A DNA stretch of 64,000 bases from Spirodela intermedia (GCA_902729315.2 LR746267.1:4279386-4343385), one strand, 5' to 3'. Shown: positions 22,728 through 36,556, counted from the stretch's first letter. A program made the numbers and translations. Notes: generated by a model not told the origin, from the sequence alone.

Positions 22728-25700
22728 TGGAGATGTCGCACCATTTCAACCGCAGATATGAAATGTGATGACGTTGCATTATTTCTGGTTTTTTATACAT
22801 ATATCGATTGAGAAGGAATACTACGCCAGTTTCATTGCCCGACCATTCTATACAGTACCTCAGATAAAAGAGTCCGTAACAGTAAATGATAGGGTGGCAA
22901 AAACGACTAGATGCGTTATACAGTTAGAATTCACATTTTGAATCAATACCCAAGTATATTCTCTAGTCTTTACCTTTTAATTAAAATTTTGTACGCTGTC
23001 ATGCATTGATGAGAACACAGATCAGGCATAATAGAGATTCTTTTGTTGATAGTACGAATCGCCAGACATTTTTTCTAACGCCTGGCAAGGTTACCTCTCA
23101 TAATGTGATGGGATTAACACTGTAATCAGGACTACTAGGAGAAATTCGTAAATTATCTCAGCCTTAAATTCAGTACTCGATAAGGGTTCTACATGAAACA
23201 AGCACACTGGATAACCCAATTCTATTGTGGAAAATCAAAAGCTTGACTTCAATTCTTTGGTTAAGACGGCACTATCATCACAATAAGTTATTCCATCTGT
23301 CTTCTTAGTGTGACAAGTATATTTAATGCACCTCAAAAAATCACATAATGTAAATAAATGAATAGCTTTTTAAGATTTGGGCAACATGTAAAACGTTGGG
23401 ATGAGCATGAAAGAAATTCAGGTTGGATGTCAAAGATTATACCAAAGCATTGTGAGTTTCTACATTGAACGTCTGAATATATGGAACAATTACTTGGTCT
23501 TGTTAAATTGAGCATTTCTTGCCTTGGAAAACGTGTATGAGAGCCCTTAAAGAGCTATGAAAAGGCTTACGTTTCAGTCTTTACTGGTTATCATTATGGG
23601 TAAACAGCACAAGAAATATATTCTTCTTGAACCATATAAATATTGAGAGTTAACACAGGCAGTTAGGTCTGCTCATTTGCCTACTTATTTTAATGATAGT
23701 GTGACAAGGATTGACTCTTCTGGTGTTCCTCTTGATCTTGGTGTTGAACCTAACAATGATTTCCATACTAATTTCTGTCTCATTTCATAAACACAGTATT
23801 GAAATAAAACATGGTTTTTCAGTAAAGAAGACACTTTGAATCTAATATACTGCAAAATAACCATGCATAAGCTTATCAATGTGTCAAATATAAATTTAGA
23901 ATAATAGAAACTTATTTGAATTTTTAAAAATTATTTATAAAAATATTAAAAATTTCTGAGGTTTGAGTCACTCAACACACTATAAATGCCATTATCTTTT
24001 ATGTTGTGCTACTTCACCAAAATGCTAAAAAATATGTTAGCAACAACTCAGTTTATTTAATAGGATTCTTAAAAAAAAAAGAATTTACAAAAGAAGACAC
24101 CAATCAGAAGTTAGCTTTGGACAAGCTGAACAAACTTTAGAATTGATAAAAGTATTGTTAAATTGCAAGCTTGTAGAACACAGTGATTTATGAGATAAAT
24201 AGACTAATTAGATATTTACTTTTGAGCATGCTGAACTAAACATTCATAATAATGGAACCTTTTTTAAATTGTAGGCTCATAAAATATAATGACTGAAAAG
24301 TAAACAAGTCTATCATGTATTTTCTACCTGTATTTTCTGAAAGAAAGCCTTTTATGAGCATAGGCATTAAGAAAATCAGATGCGAATTTCCCCAATGATG
24401 CTTTTAGATCTCATCGCTTTAGGTCAAGCCCAACTATGTCTTGCACTTTCTTCTAAATTCATAGCTCTACGTTTGGAATGATAATCACTTCTGGTACTAG
24501 CTTTCTACCACTAAAAGCCTACTTTTAAATGACATGAAGTTAAAACTTATAGAAATTTTTGGGTTGAGCATGTAGTGTAGACATTGAATACAAAAACTTG
24601 GGAGTATGTACAAGTTTATAAAATGATGGAAAACATGATAGAGGTAGCATTATATCAGCCTACTGGAAGAAGGATAAAACACTTCAACACCTAACATAAA
24701 GTTTTAATGCATTGGTTGACTAATTTTATCCAAGAAATGTGAGAAACGTACACCTATCCTTAGGAGAGGGCATTGAGCATTCCGAACTCTATTATCTGTG
24801 TATATGACTGCATGTCATACACTATCTGAAATGAGCACATAGAAGGATGGGCACACCACCGGTGCTAGAGTAGGCAGACATATACATGCACTTGTACATA
24901 AGGGCAAGGAGGTGCCGGCATAGTTATAATGATTCTGAAATTTTTTCATTATAAAAAGATTTAATTAATTTAATAAGCAATTTAAGATCAACATTAGAAC
25001 ATCCATTGCAAATGTTCAGCGGTGATATGGATGTTCATATGATGTGTGGATGAGAAAGTAAGATTTTCAACTATGGCTAGATCTACAAGATCAATCTCAT
25101 TTAAATATATCACTCCTTTCGTTCTACATTAGAGAGTTAATAGTGTATTTAGTTATGAACATGTAATCTCCCCCTAAATCAGATGCTGGGTTATAATCAT
25201 AACACATGAGATTAAACATTTAAACATGAAATGTGGGTCTTTGAAATCCACAATGGGATTGATTGTTCTGTCTCTCCTTGGCTAAAGATATTGTTCTTAT
25301 TTTTCCATAGAATCTCATAATAAATGATGTATGAGTTTAGTGTGTTTAATCCAAGGTGGACAACAAGCTTATTTACATGGTTAATTGCTATGGTATCAAC
25401 ATAGAATAAAGAAATATTACTTGCACTAACACCTTATTTAGTTACATTTTCACTTTCAGCACTACATAATGCAATAGATTCTTGTCTTCTTGAAATTTAT
25501 GAAATTAAACATCAACCATGGATAGTTTAAAACCTACTTGCACTTTTATATTAATTTCATTTATTACACTATGAAAATTACTGGAGCACATTAATTTTGC
25601 ATCACAACATCTTAGATAACTTGTTCTAAAAACTACAATTACAGATAGATAACAAACAAGTGTGGTTGATTTCAGTCCAATTAATTTTTTTAGATTTCTT

Positions 25701-28700
25701 TGAAATCTAATGTACAAGTAGGCAATAGAGGTTGAAATGTATTACATATGTAGTTAATTGTACTACAAACCCATAGATTTCATTGTGTTTTCATATATTG
25801 AATTTATGTTGAATTCTCAATGGCATCATAGTACAAAGAGGTGGGAGTGGATTAGTCTTTTTCTAATTTTCCTTTATTATTTTGATCTACAAGGGAAGAT
25901 ATGGTATTTGACACAATTATAATAGTTTTATCCAAAATATCTCAAGGTTCAATTCCTCAAGATATTCCTCAACCTCCAAAATAACTGATACCATTGGTAA
26001 GTATCAGCTAATCTCCTCTAGATTAGGGCTCTCAATGGGACTTGAGTGCAAATACAAATATAGAATGAGTTATAAGAGTCACTATGCTTTGCATTCAGCT
26101 TCAAAATATCTTGATGTTCAATTCCTTCTAATTCCTCATTGGAAAGATTTATGAGGATATCCCAATGTACAATTGATTGCTTCATGTTATTTAGCCCTTT
26201 ATCCTGATTTTTCAGTGATCCTCCATGTTTCTAGTTGAGGAGAGGGTCTTTTATACATTCTTCATTTTTCTTTCATTTCTATAATTTCCTAATAACTATT
26301 TTAATCGTGTGAAACAATTCATTTCATAGAGAAGGTGTGCCTAATATATAGTTTCATTTTTTCTTTCTCTAGCACACCTAAAGGTTGTCTCTTTTTATCT
26401 CCTCGTGGCGGCACATGCATCAACACCAAGATTTGGGTGTAGAGAAAATGTGCAGATAATATTTCACTAGAATACTCAATAGGTTACTATTTTATATCCT
26501 ATGCAATCATCTTGAATGATGATTTGAATATCTAATTTAACTTTTAATATTCAATCACCATTTTAGTCTTTATCCTGACTTTACATAACTCAAAGCTTTG
26601 CCAGGTAGAAATCACTAAGATCATCAAAATAATTAGTTTTCATCAATCTATTATTTCATATTCTATGATCATCATCAAAAGACTTAGGGCTGCTAAAGCC
26701 ATAATTATGTTACCTGAATTTAATTTTTAACTATAATATACAAGGTGATTTAATCTTTCACATAATTTAGTTCATTAAACTCATTTGACATTCAGTTAAA
26801 TGTTAGAATAGGTTCTATCAAAAAAACATCATCTACATAAGTTTGAGCATTTAGGACATTAGATGGTTGGTTTTTGATAAATTTAGTAATGGGGCTGCCT
26901 TTCAACACAAAAACATATAAGAACTATATATATATATATATATATATATTGTATACTAGTCTCTTAAGCTTGTTTTGTATGATTCTTTCATCCCCATTTA
27001 CTTTGTTTCTTTCAAACTGGCTTAGAGGTTCTGATGCATGGTTCTAGACCTCATGCTCTTCTGTGCTCTTTAGTTGAATTTTGACTATGCCATAAATTTT
27101 CTCAACTATATCTTTTTGATGATTTCATATAGATTTAATTCTTTAAATTCCAGTAATTTTATCAATTGGAAAAAATTTATATTATCTTTAATGGAAAATT
27201 TCTGAATTTTTTCTTCAAGAAAATTCGCATTATACAAAGAAATTTTCATGATATCATTTTGAATGAATTGAGTCTTCAACAGCCAATGCCTTTAATACCC
27301 TTCAGATAATTTTTTTGAACCTATTTCCTCTCAATTATAAATTATTGCATTTGCATTCTTGTAGTCTAAAGTAGGCTGTGTGGACTTTCATTTCAGAAAT
27401 AACTCATACTGAGTTATTAGCTAACTGATTAATGCAAAGCCCTATTTCACAAATTACATTTGTTGTTGATGACGTTGGTTTGAATTACTTGAAAAAATCA
27501 CTTTTACCAAGTGTAGCTTGTGATGTCTCTATCAAGCCTTGGTTTTTATTGTAAGGAAAACTTTACGCAAAAAGGTCTAGCCAAAGGTTTATTTTGTCTT
27601 CCCATGGTTGTCTTTAAAATTGGTTTTCCCTATTTCTCCCTTTTGCATTATGCTTAACACTTTATCTCTCTTATATGTTAACATATTTGTCACCACCTTT
27701 ATACTCTTTTACTAATATAAAGGGAAACATGTTATATTGTGTATAAAGCTTATTTGAAATATGTAATAAATTTAAGAAAATATATTAGATCACTTCAACT
27801 TATTTGGGCATATTCAAGGGTGACACTGATATTCCATTATCTTATAATAAAAAATGAGAACTTTACCCCAATTTTAGTTTTCCTTAGTTTTAAAGGTTCT
27901 TCTAGACTATTCCAATTTAGACCCTTCATAATCTAATTCATCTATAATTTTCCCTTTTGTAAATTTTACCATCATCAGAACAATTTAGTCCCAAAGGATA
28001 AAATAAGTAAGTTCATTTCATTAAAAATAAAGCTAAGTTTCCACACAGATATAGACAAATTATAAGAATTTTGGTTACTAAATGTAGCTGCTTGAGCAAT
28101 GAAGACTAGGATGCTCCTTTCATAGATGGCTAGCAATGTCTTAGTTCAATATATGATATCATTTATGAGAATATATTATAAAAATATTTTTTACCCAATA
28201 AATTGAATTAAAATTAAGTTTTTAAGACCTGATTTTAGCATAGAATTTTATAGAGACATATACTATTATTTCTAAAGAGGATAGATTATATGAAACCAAA
28301 TGAGAAAAAACAAACAACAATGCTCCTTTTGAACGAGAGACATTTTATGTGTTTTTTCTTTAACATTTTACATGATGATAACCAACAAGATATCCTTCAT
28401 GCTATATATTCTTTGCTGATACATGAGTTTTGAATGGGTTTCCATAAGTACTTCACTTGTATCACAGATTGACATTTCTACTCTGGTTACTAGTGATTAA
28501 GTGTACTCTAATAATAGGAAGGCACTTTTGTCTTCAAAAGGATTTAAATAAAAAAAGTTGGATTTTATGAAAATATTATGAGTAAATGAACATGTTTAGA
28601 ATTGTTTGTCAGGGGTTTCTTAACTATGAGAGACAATGCTTTCAAAGAGGTTAGTGCTGAAATGAGAAAAAAAAAAGAAGGGCTGCGTCATAATTCAAAA

Positions 28701-29355
28701 AATTTAATCCAGTTAAGCGCTATTTAGATTTGAGGATTTAATCGAATTGTATGCAAAAAATCCAACTCAATTTATTTGCATGCCTGTTTTAACTGTTCTC
28801 TTTGATATCATCATGGTAAAAAATTGTTTAATAAATAAGTGGTGATGAAAAAGGGGTATTCATATGAGTTGATATGGAAATTAAAATAGGCATAAAAATG
28901 GTTGTCTTTTTAGGCGTTAGTGGACAATTTACTTCATTTACGTTTTTTGTATGATATACGTGGAAGTTTATGTTTTGTTAATAAAAGTTTCACAGGGTTA
29001 GAGGGGGCGTCCAGGAAAGAACCGACATACTTTCAATGACTTTCAAATCATATGACATAAAAATGCTTTTCTATCAACATCGAATTACAAAAACATCAAG
29101 AAAATAAAAAAATCTCATCCATGGGAGGGCTAAGCTTGACCAAGCAGTGTGGCAGCCTATTTGGAAAACTATAGAGAAAGAGAGGAAATAGAGAACATCT
29201 GTGTACATCACGGGTTTTAATAAGCAAGTGTTGGGCAAACTAATGTACATTGGCTCAGAAAGTCAAATAGAGAAACGAAGTAATCAAGTGCGGTGAGGCA
29301 ATCCTGTGCCTTTCATTGAGCTATCCTGTTCAGAGAAAGAGGGTAACGTAAAACC
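22728..29355. other. 6.6-kb AT-rich intergenic region
   Basis: No gene is supported. Open frames are short and lack splice-consistent partners. Fragments such as QTYVDDV on the minus strand near 26840 hint at a very decayed Copia reverse transcriptase but are too short to call. A TA microsatellite is at 26925-26949. Confidence 0.45.
26925..26949. repeat. (TA)n microsatellite
   Basis: A pure TA dinucleotide run in AT-rich DNA. Confidence 0.85.
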
Positions 29356-29465
29356 TTATAAAAATTCTCCAATTTGGGGTATCTCTTGATAAAAAAATCA
29401 TATGGGCTGCACCCCACAAGCGTGCGACTTGACGATATCGTGTCCATCACGCAAAACAAGTCAAC
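29356..29465 (+). promoter_or_regulatory. Candidate promoter/leader block of SRK-like gene 3
   Basis: TTATAAAAA at 29356-29364 is followed by ATTTGGGGTATC near 29372, CGTGTCCATCACGCAAAA at about 29439-29456 and GTCAAC (a W-box core on the other strand) near 29460. Both the order and the sequence match the region before the pseudogene; the CGTG...CACG part also matches gene 1. If the TATA-like sequence is used, the block lies in the transcribed leader. Confidence 0.5.
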
Positions 29466-29784
29466 GGGATGAATGCGAACTGCGAATGGCATCGACGTTT
29501 CACCTCTCCCTCGTTCCTGATATGGACAACTGCTCATCTAGTCAAGCTCAAGATTGTGAATTCCGAGTGAGTTCATTGTTTTCTTTATTAGGACGCTCAA
29601 GCTCATCCAGAAAACATGCAAGTCACCACCAAACGTGTTCGTGCCTGTGTTATTTCCATGGATGGAAGGGACACTGATGGTAGCTATCCAACCGTTGTTG
29701 AGGACGCGCAGGGCTTTTGAAATCCGCCAGGGAGTAAAGCACGCTTGTGCTAGTGAGATGGAAGGGACATGACAGTTCCACAAA

Positions 29785-32700
29785 ATGCTTCCCTTTCTCG
29801 TCTCCCTCCTGTTAGCAGCCTCCACAGCGGCGGCGCCCATCAGCCGGAGCAAGTATCTACGGGATGGCGAGACCATCCTCTCCGCCAGGCAGATCTTCGA
29901 GATGGGCTTCTTCAGCCCCGGCAGCTCCAAGAAAAGGTATCTGGGCATCTGGTTCAAGAACCCCCAGCCACAGGCGGTGGTCTGGGTGGCCAACAGGGAG
30001 AAGCCCCTGGACAATTCCACTGGAGTTTTACTGATAGACGAACGGGGGAGGCTCCTTCTCCTCGACAGACAAGATGGGGAACCCATCTGGTCAACGCGCG
30101 GCTCGCCCGATCCTGGCGTCAACGCAGTCGCGGAGCTTCTCGATTCGGGCAACCTCGTACTGAGAGACAGCGAAAAGGGCCTTCCGCAGGGTCTTCTGTG
30201 GCAAAGCATAGAGGATCCCGACCACGTGATGCTCCCGGGCATGAGGATCATGGCCGGCAGGTACCTCACATCTTGGAAGAGCCCCAACGACCCTTCTCCG
30301 GGGATGTACACCTTCAAGATGGACTTCACCATTCTACCTCGCCTCCTCATGTACGAAGGCTCGAGGCTGAGGTACAGCACAGGCCACTTCAATGGATTCC
30401 GCTTCATTGGCGTTCCCTACATGCAACCGAACCCGATCGTCCTCTTCATCGTGGAAACCACGGGAGACCAGGCGGACTACCGATTCGAGATGAACACTAA
30501 CACCACGGTGTCCATCTTGAACCTGAGTCCCAACGGCGTGGTGCAGAGGCTGCTCTTCGAGGTGGAAACCAGCACTTGGAAGAGCTTCACCTACTCGCCG
30601 GTGGACGAATGCGACAGGTTCGCCAACTGTGGAGCCTTTGGCATATGCAATATGAGCACCTTCCCCGTCTGTGGGTGCCTGGAAGGCTATGCGCCGCGGA
30701 ATCCCCGCGAGTGGAACAATCAGAACACCAGCAGCGGCTGCGTCCGCCAGACGATCCCCGACTGCAGCGGCAATGACAGCGGCGGCGACGGGTTCCTTCT
30801 GATGCCGCAGCTCAAGCTGCCCCACTTGATCAACGCCATGGTGAACAGGAACATGACTCTCCAAGAGTGCCGGCACAAGTGCGCGGAGGACTGCTCCTGC
30901 ACGGCCTACGCCAGCGCCAATGTCACCGACGACCGCGGGGGATGCATCACTTGGCTCGGCGATCTTCTGGACATCAGAATCTTGGACACAAAGGTGCAGG
31001 ACCTGTACATACGAGTTCCGGCCTCTTCTCTCGGTACACCCCCACATCTCTCGCGAAGAAGTCACCTCTTCTCCGGCCATTTTGTAATATAAATGGTGGG
31101 TTTTTCTCTCCGACTCATGTTTGATGACCGTTGACGATATGCAACATGTGCCCGCGCATCAAGTGAAAGAGCCTCCTAGGAGAGCAAAAGTGCCGAAGAA
31201 GGTCACGATTCTGGTCCCGTCCATTCTGTTCCCGGGAGTAGTCCTGTCCTTGGTCTGCTGCTGCATCCTGAAGAAGAGGACGAACACAAACACCGAAGGT
31301 GAATTTTCACGGCGGGCCTCCTCGTCTGCCTTCGCTTAGATGACGTTGAATTGCTGCAACAAGTCAAGAAATTCCTTCTTCGTTTTGTATCATTCTGATT
31401 CGAATTGGTTCGCGAAAGTTGCCCACTCTGCCACAGACAAGAACCGCATCCGCGCAACAGTCAAGAAGAACGAAGAAGAGCTGCCGCTGTTCGCCTTGGA
31501 GACTGTTGTATCGGCGACGTCCGATTTCTCGCCCGCTAATATAATCGGAGAAGGGGGCTTTGGGGTCGTCTACAAGGTATCCCTCTGCCGTTGGCCAATG
31601 GAATCTCTATGGGCGATCTGATATGGAGACGAAGAAATCGCAGGGAATCCTGGCTGATGGGCGAGAGGTCGCAGTGAAGAGGCTGACGAGAGTCTCTGTC
31701 GAGGGGCAAAGCGAGTTCACCAACGAGGTCAAGTCCCTGGCAAGACTCAGGCACAGGAATCTCGTCCAGCTCCTGGGTTGCTGCATTGCCGGAGAAGAGA
31801 AGATGCTCATCTACGAGTACATGAAGAACAAGAGCCTGGATGCCTTCATTTTCGGTAACTATTGACGATCTGAAGCTCTCCAAGATCCAAGATTTCCGTA
31901 CTTCGAATGGCCCATGGATACCTGTGATTTATTTACCTCAGAGAGCTTGGCATTTCTCTGGGGGTTCCATCAAATTTCTAATCGAACGAATTGAAAACAT
32001 GATGAACTTAGATGAACAGAAACGCGCTGTTCTGGGATGGAGAACTCGCCTGGACATCGTGATGGGCATCGCTCGTGGACTCCAGTACCTCCACCATGAC
32101 TCGGGGTCGAGAATCATACACAGGGATCTCAAGGCCTGGAACGTCCTCCTCGATGAAGCAATGACCCCCAAGATATCGGACTTTGGGACTGCAAGGATCT
32201 TCGGTGCAGATCAGATGCTGGACAAGACTAGGAAGATCATCGGTACATAGTAAGTTCTTCATCGATCATGCTTATAAAGAATCACATTCTTGTCTTGATC
32301 TATACATTTTTGTTAGAAAGGCAGAAAATCCATGGGCAGTATCAAAAGTTTTGACTGCATTGTTTCTGGGTTTGGTGGCCATTGAACAGCGGATACATGT
32401 CTCCAGAATATGCGATCGATGGGGTCATCTCAATGAAGTCGGATGTCTTCAGTTTTGGGGTTCTTGTGCTGGAGATCATATGCGGAGTCAGGAATCGTGG
32501 TCAATACATTACTGAGCCACATGAAAGTCTACTATCAAAGGTAGAAAGAAAGCACAAATAATATCTAGTTCTTTAGTCATTTTTTATTTTACTCTGTTCT
32601 TTAAAGTCGTCTAGGATTGACCAACGCTGTAGTCAGACAAAATGCGCTGACTTTCAACGTCAACCTACAGAAAAGGTCATGCTTTATCACATTACTGTTT

Positions 32701-33015
32701 CAGGCATGGGGGCTATGGAAGGAGGGCAAATGTGCAGAATTACTTGATGATGCACCAAGCGGTACTTGCCCAGTATCTGAAGTACTGAGATGCATACATG
32801 TTGCGTTGTTGTGTGTGCAAGAACGAGCTGTGGTTAGGCCCACCATGGCCACCGTGGCCATGATGTTGTCCAGTGAAACATTTCCACTCCCAGAACCCAG
32901 GAGGCCGGGCTTTGTTGTGTTCAGGAGTCCCAAGCACGCAACTGTCTCTACAGCAGTTGAGCTCCTACAGTACACTGGGAATGGAGTGACAAACACAGTG
33001 ATGGAGGGCAGATAG
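29785..33015 (+). CDS. G-type lectin S-receptor-like Ser/Thr kinase, gene 3
   Basis: This is an intact membrane receptor kinase of 811 residues. The exons are 29785-31033, 31164-31298, 31437-31576, 31644-31854, 32012-32249, 32390-32540 and 32704-33015, all GT-AG and in phase. The N-terminus is a hydrophobic Ala/Leu-rich signal peptide (about 1-17). Then come bulb lectin ([23 protein letters not shown]), the S-locus glycoprotein region, the EGF-like module ([15 protein letters not shown]) and PAN, ending near residue 416. The membrane span is about 430-452 and is Cys-rich on its inner side. The kinase has GEGGFG, Lys520, HRD (615-617) and DFG (635-637). The C-terminal DUF3403-like tail ends in EGR. 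It is the best template for reading the pseudogene. The third base of many codons is G or C in exon 1, unlike the flanking DNA. Confidence 0.94.
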
Positions 33016-34112
33016 AGGGAGATGCTCAGATATTCCGCCATGATGTGTTTGAATGTTTCTTTTTTCCATAAAATGGAAGAATATTTTGTTGACTCGCTTT
33101 CACCCTATTTCTCCATATGGCAACCAACGATATGAACAGTAGGCTTAGCCTTCCGGTGAGATTCATATTTTAAAACACTGAATGATGAGTTATGGGATTG
33201 TGCTCAGTGGACAATGTTTTGTTGGTTGTATGCATACCAGACTTGTTCTTTCAAAACTTGGAAAGTTTTCTAATGCAGCTGGTTGGATCCAAGCTAGGTA
33301 AGATGCCATGAAAATAAGGGTGAATATTTTTTCTATATAAATTAAGAATGAGGATGGCACATCTACGAGTCAAAAACTGGCACAAAGAATACTAAAGCCT
33401 TTTAGTTATTTAGTTCGACCCTAGAACATATAAGTTTCATTAACCTCCCCTTGGTACTCATCAGATTAGTAGTAACCAAGTAAACGTATCTTCTAACAGT
33501 GTATGTAATCTAAGCCTTTTAGGTTGGTACTGATGCAGGACGGGACAAGAGATGAAACCAGCTGAAACTCACGCAAGATATGGTCATAGTTACTCAAAAG
33601 AATCATCTAGAAATTGCATGGCAATCGAAAAAAAAAATGCATGGCAAAATCAGTTTTGTATAAGAGCTGAATCGTAGTTAGTTTCGGTGTGCGCATCCTA
33701 CTTGTGTATTTCATGTCTATCTCTAACCTTTACAATAGTTTCCAACCAAAAAGAAAGTTTCAAAATAGTTAATCTAATTCGGCTGGATTTCTAATTCGGC
33801 TTGTATACAGTAACTGGTTCATTGTGTTTGCATTGATTTCGCTCCATCTCTAACGACAAAGTAGAAATACACCACTAAATTAGAAGGCTTAACCTGGAAG
33901 ATTACAGTGATTTGAATCAAAAATCAATATTTAGGACTAGTGACGATCAAATCTATTAACTCCCTCTCCCTCTACAATACTAAGTGTCCTGGGGACATCC
34001 ACCATTAGTGGAGCTATTACGTGCAGATGTAGCATGTCGAAGGATCAGATCCCAACTCGCAGGAAAATCACCAAGTAAAAGTGGAGATTTCCCAGGCTTT
34101 GATTAACTACTT
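33016..34112. other. Intergenic DNA downstream of gene 3
   Basis: The gene 3 3' UTR should occupy the beginning. No other gene or clear repeat is visible. Confidence 0.5.
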
Positions 34113-34512
34113 TCATTTGTGCATGTTTTTGGGGGGTGATAAACAGTAGGGATTTTGTGCTTCTTGTATAACAAGTGACAAAAAGATCTTTAAAAGATAA
34201 ATCATGACTTTCACATCCCTATCTAACAGATAAATCTTAATGAATCCATGACGCTTAACAACGTCATCAATATAAACCATTGCAACCCTAGATGCATCAA
34301 AAGTTTTAGAACATAAGAGGGATGCGCCACCTGGAGCCATTAGCTCTAAGGAGTGGTAGGCCCATTACAAAATCTATGCAAATGTAGCACATTTGCTTTG
34401 TTAGTGGGGAGAGGTGAATGCATGGCATTTGGAGGTTAACTGTCCAAGATCTCTTCAGAGGCAGGTCCAAGAAACAATTCATCAAGTTACTGAATAGTCC
34501 TTTTTGGACCAA
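34113..34512 (-). pseudogene. Ty3/Gypsy integrase relic
   Basis: Two overlapping minus-strand frames read through an integrase core. The upstream frame has the CIDFVMGLPLLR pattern (family form DFVxGLP) after an HLSPLT stretch. The next has DASRVAMVYIDDVVKRHGF then YLLDRDVK (family form DATxVAxLFxxEVVRLHG...SDRDxKF). The two frames are shifted against each other and stops follow, so this is a fossil fragment without visible LTRs. Confidence 0.75.
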
Positions 34513-35177
34513 AATATTGAGCTAACCCACTTGCATGTAATTCCCAAATAACAAAATTGCTAATTAAAATGACACTAGTGCAAAATTGAATCTTCTAAAA
34601 TAGGCATCCTTCTTTAACCTAAAATAAGAATACTCCGTAGTCTGCTCACCTTTTCGTTCTACATTAAAGTCGAAAAATCAAGGCAGTCCGCATTGGTCTC
34701 CTTAACCTATCAAATCCAATTATTTGAATGTTAGAAATGAAGTACCAGAAGATGGCTAATGTTGTCTAAAGGAGGGGAAATAGACACAGTACTGCTTCCA
34801 AATTTTGATTCCTAGTAAAATAGGCTGTAATCGTCAGGGTTAAATCTCCTGACTTTATGGGTTGAGAAATGGGTGGCTTGTTTCTATCCTACATTTAAGA
34901 TGAAGATAGTTTATCAATATTGTGTAGACAGAAATATGCAAGATATGGTTGAGAACATTGCATACAAGATTACAATATGCAATCTAAATGACAGAAATAG
35001 ATCAACTATTTAATTTTCTATGGTGCAAAAAATTGTTTAGGTTATTGGAATAAGGAAACACATAAACGAAATAAATACACAATTTGAGTGGTTCAGCTCC
35101 TATATAATATCCACTATCCCAAGAGTCCTTCCAGGCGTTCACAGCCCTAGACACCAGATAGCATTTTGAGTTATCAG
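34513..35177. other. AT-rich DNA, no gene seen
   Basis: It probably contains more decayed Gypsy sequence upstream of the integrase relic in the element's sense, but no motif is clear. Confidence 0.4.
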
Positions 35178-35840
35178 TCATTCCAATGCCTACATGGCTA
35201 ATAACCGAATTGCTTCTGAGCAATCACTCCACCGCCAGTTTTACTAGCCTTGACCGACCAAATAACATGTCTGAGTGTTGTCACCCCTCCATCGAATTTA
35301 CTAGCTCCATCCCACCAAACTACAAATCAGAACACTATCACTCCACCAACTTTATTGGCTCCGGCCCACCGATACTCTCAGGGTACCATCAAACCTCCAC
35401 TGGCTTTACGGGCACCAGTCCACAAAACATCATATGAAGACGCTATCACTACTCTAGATTTATTGACTCAGGGCCATCAAACCAGCTCACTATACCGTGA
35501 AACCTCCACTGGGTTCATTCGCTCTGGTGCACCAAACGGCTTGTCAAAACACCATCCCTTCTCCACCGAGTTTATTGCCCCTGACCTACCGAGCTGCTTT
35601 CGGTACCATCAAACAAACCACAGTTGTACTGGCTCTAGCCCACCAAATAGCATATCAAGAAACTATCACTCCAATTTTATTGGCCCCAACCCATCCATAG
35701 CCCACTTTGTTGTCAAACCTCCACTGGAATTTACTACCTCCAGTGCACCAAACAGCTTATCAATGTGTTGTCACTCCACTGGCTTTACTAGCTCTACCCA
35801 CTGAACAGTGCACGATCCTGTCAAACCCATGTGCTAATGC
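35178..35840. repeat. Degenerate 54-bp minisatellite (about a dozen units)
   Basis: Units begin with a CCACCAAAC-like block and contain CTCCACTGGCTTTACTGGCTC-like sequence. Several consecutive units measure exactly 54 bp, for example the two beginning near 35312. Because 54 is divisible by three, the array keeps open frames (35250-35804, 35186-35437, 35497-35700) that read as 18-residue Pro/Thr/Ser-rich repeats such as HQTT.QNTITPPTLLAPA. Indels of a few bases later shift the frame. I see no start context, splice sites or homologous protein family, so it is annotated as a repeat rather than a gene. Confidence 0.75.
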
Positions 35841-36556
35841 AGTTCAAGGTTTAGAGCCCACCGCACCATTAATTTGCATGGTTTCTAATGTCTAAGGATA
35901 AATAATGAACATATGCAATGTTAAAACATTGATTACTGGATTTAGGGACCTTGATGCAGTTCCATCGCGTTTGTTCGAAAAGCTATTATCTTGATGCTTG
36001 GGCAGCTTCAAATTTTGGAGATGACTTCTCCTTTGAAGGCGTTGAGCAGAAATTGGTTTCCTCCTGCCTCCAGAGTCTCATAAATAATAGTAGATCCTTA
36101 AGGATGGACTAAAGGGTGGATGTGAGAGTTGTGACACCCTCTACATATTTGGTGTGAGGAGAAGTTATCTTTTTATTGAGTGACTTTCGCTGCCTCTAAT
36201 AGTCATTTGCAATGGCTGTTAATATCTAGAAATCAGAACACTAGCTGTCCTATCAGTGCGCAAAATATGCCTTACACCAAATATGTATAAAGTCTATATC
36301 AAATCGAATTCTTTGACATTGTCTGCATCATCTTCACCATTTAAATACCTTTCAGTAAACGTATGCTTATACTTGGGACATCAATTTACATCTAAAATTT
36401 ATTGAATGATCAGGGGTTAAATTTTCAGTTACTCTTACAAGCAGGAAACCATTTATCAATTAGACTCCTAAATCTTAATTTATCATGACTATGATGGTTA
36501 GTTAGGTTTGTCAAAAAATATCTTAATAGTTCTAATATTGTAAATTAAAAATTACC
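35841..36556. other. AT-rich DNA, no gene seen
   Basis: No open frame or repeat worth calling is visible between the minisatellite and the inverted-repeat cluster. Confidence 0.45.

Noticed and set aside
26830-26865. Copia reverse transcriptase from a QTYVDDV match on the minus strand
   Set aside because: The match is too short and the following text is full of stops; kept only as a remark in the intergenic entry.
29538-31080. Long open frames antisense to gene 3 exon 1
   Set aside because: They are shadows of the GC-rich coding strand; the plus-strand frame has full domain support.
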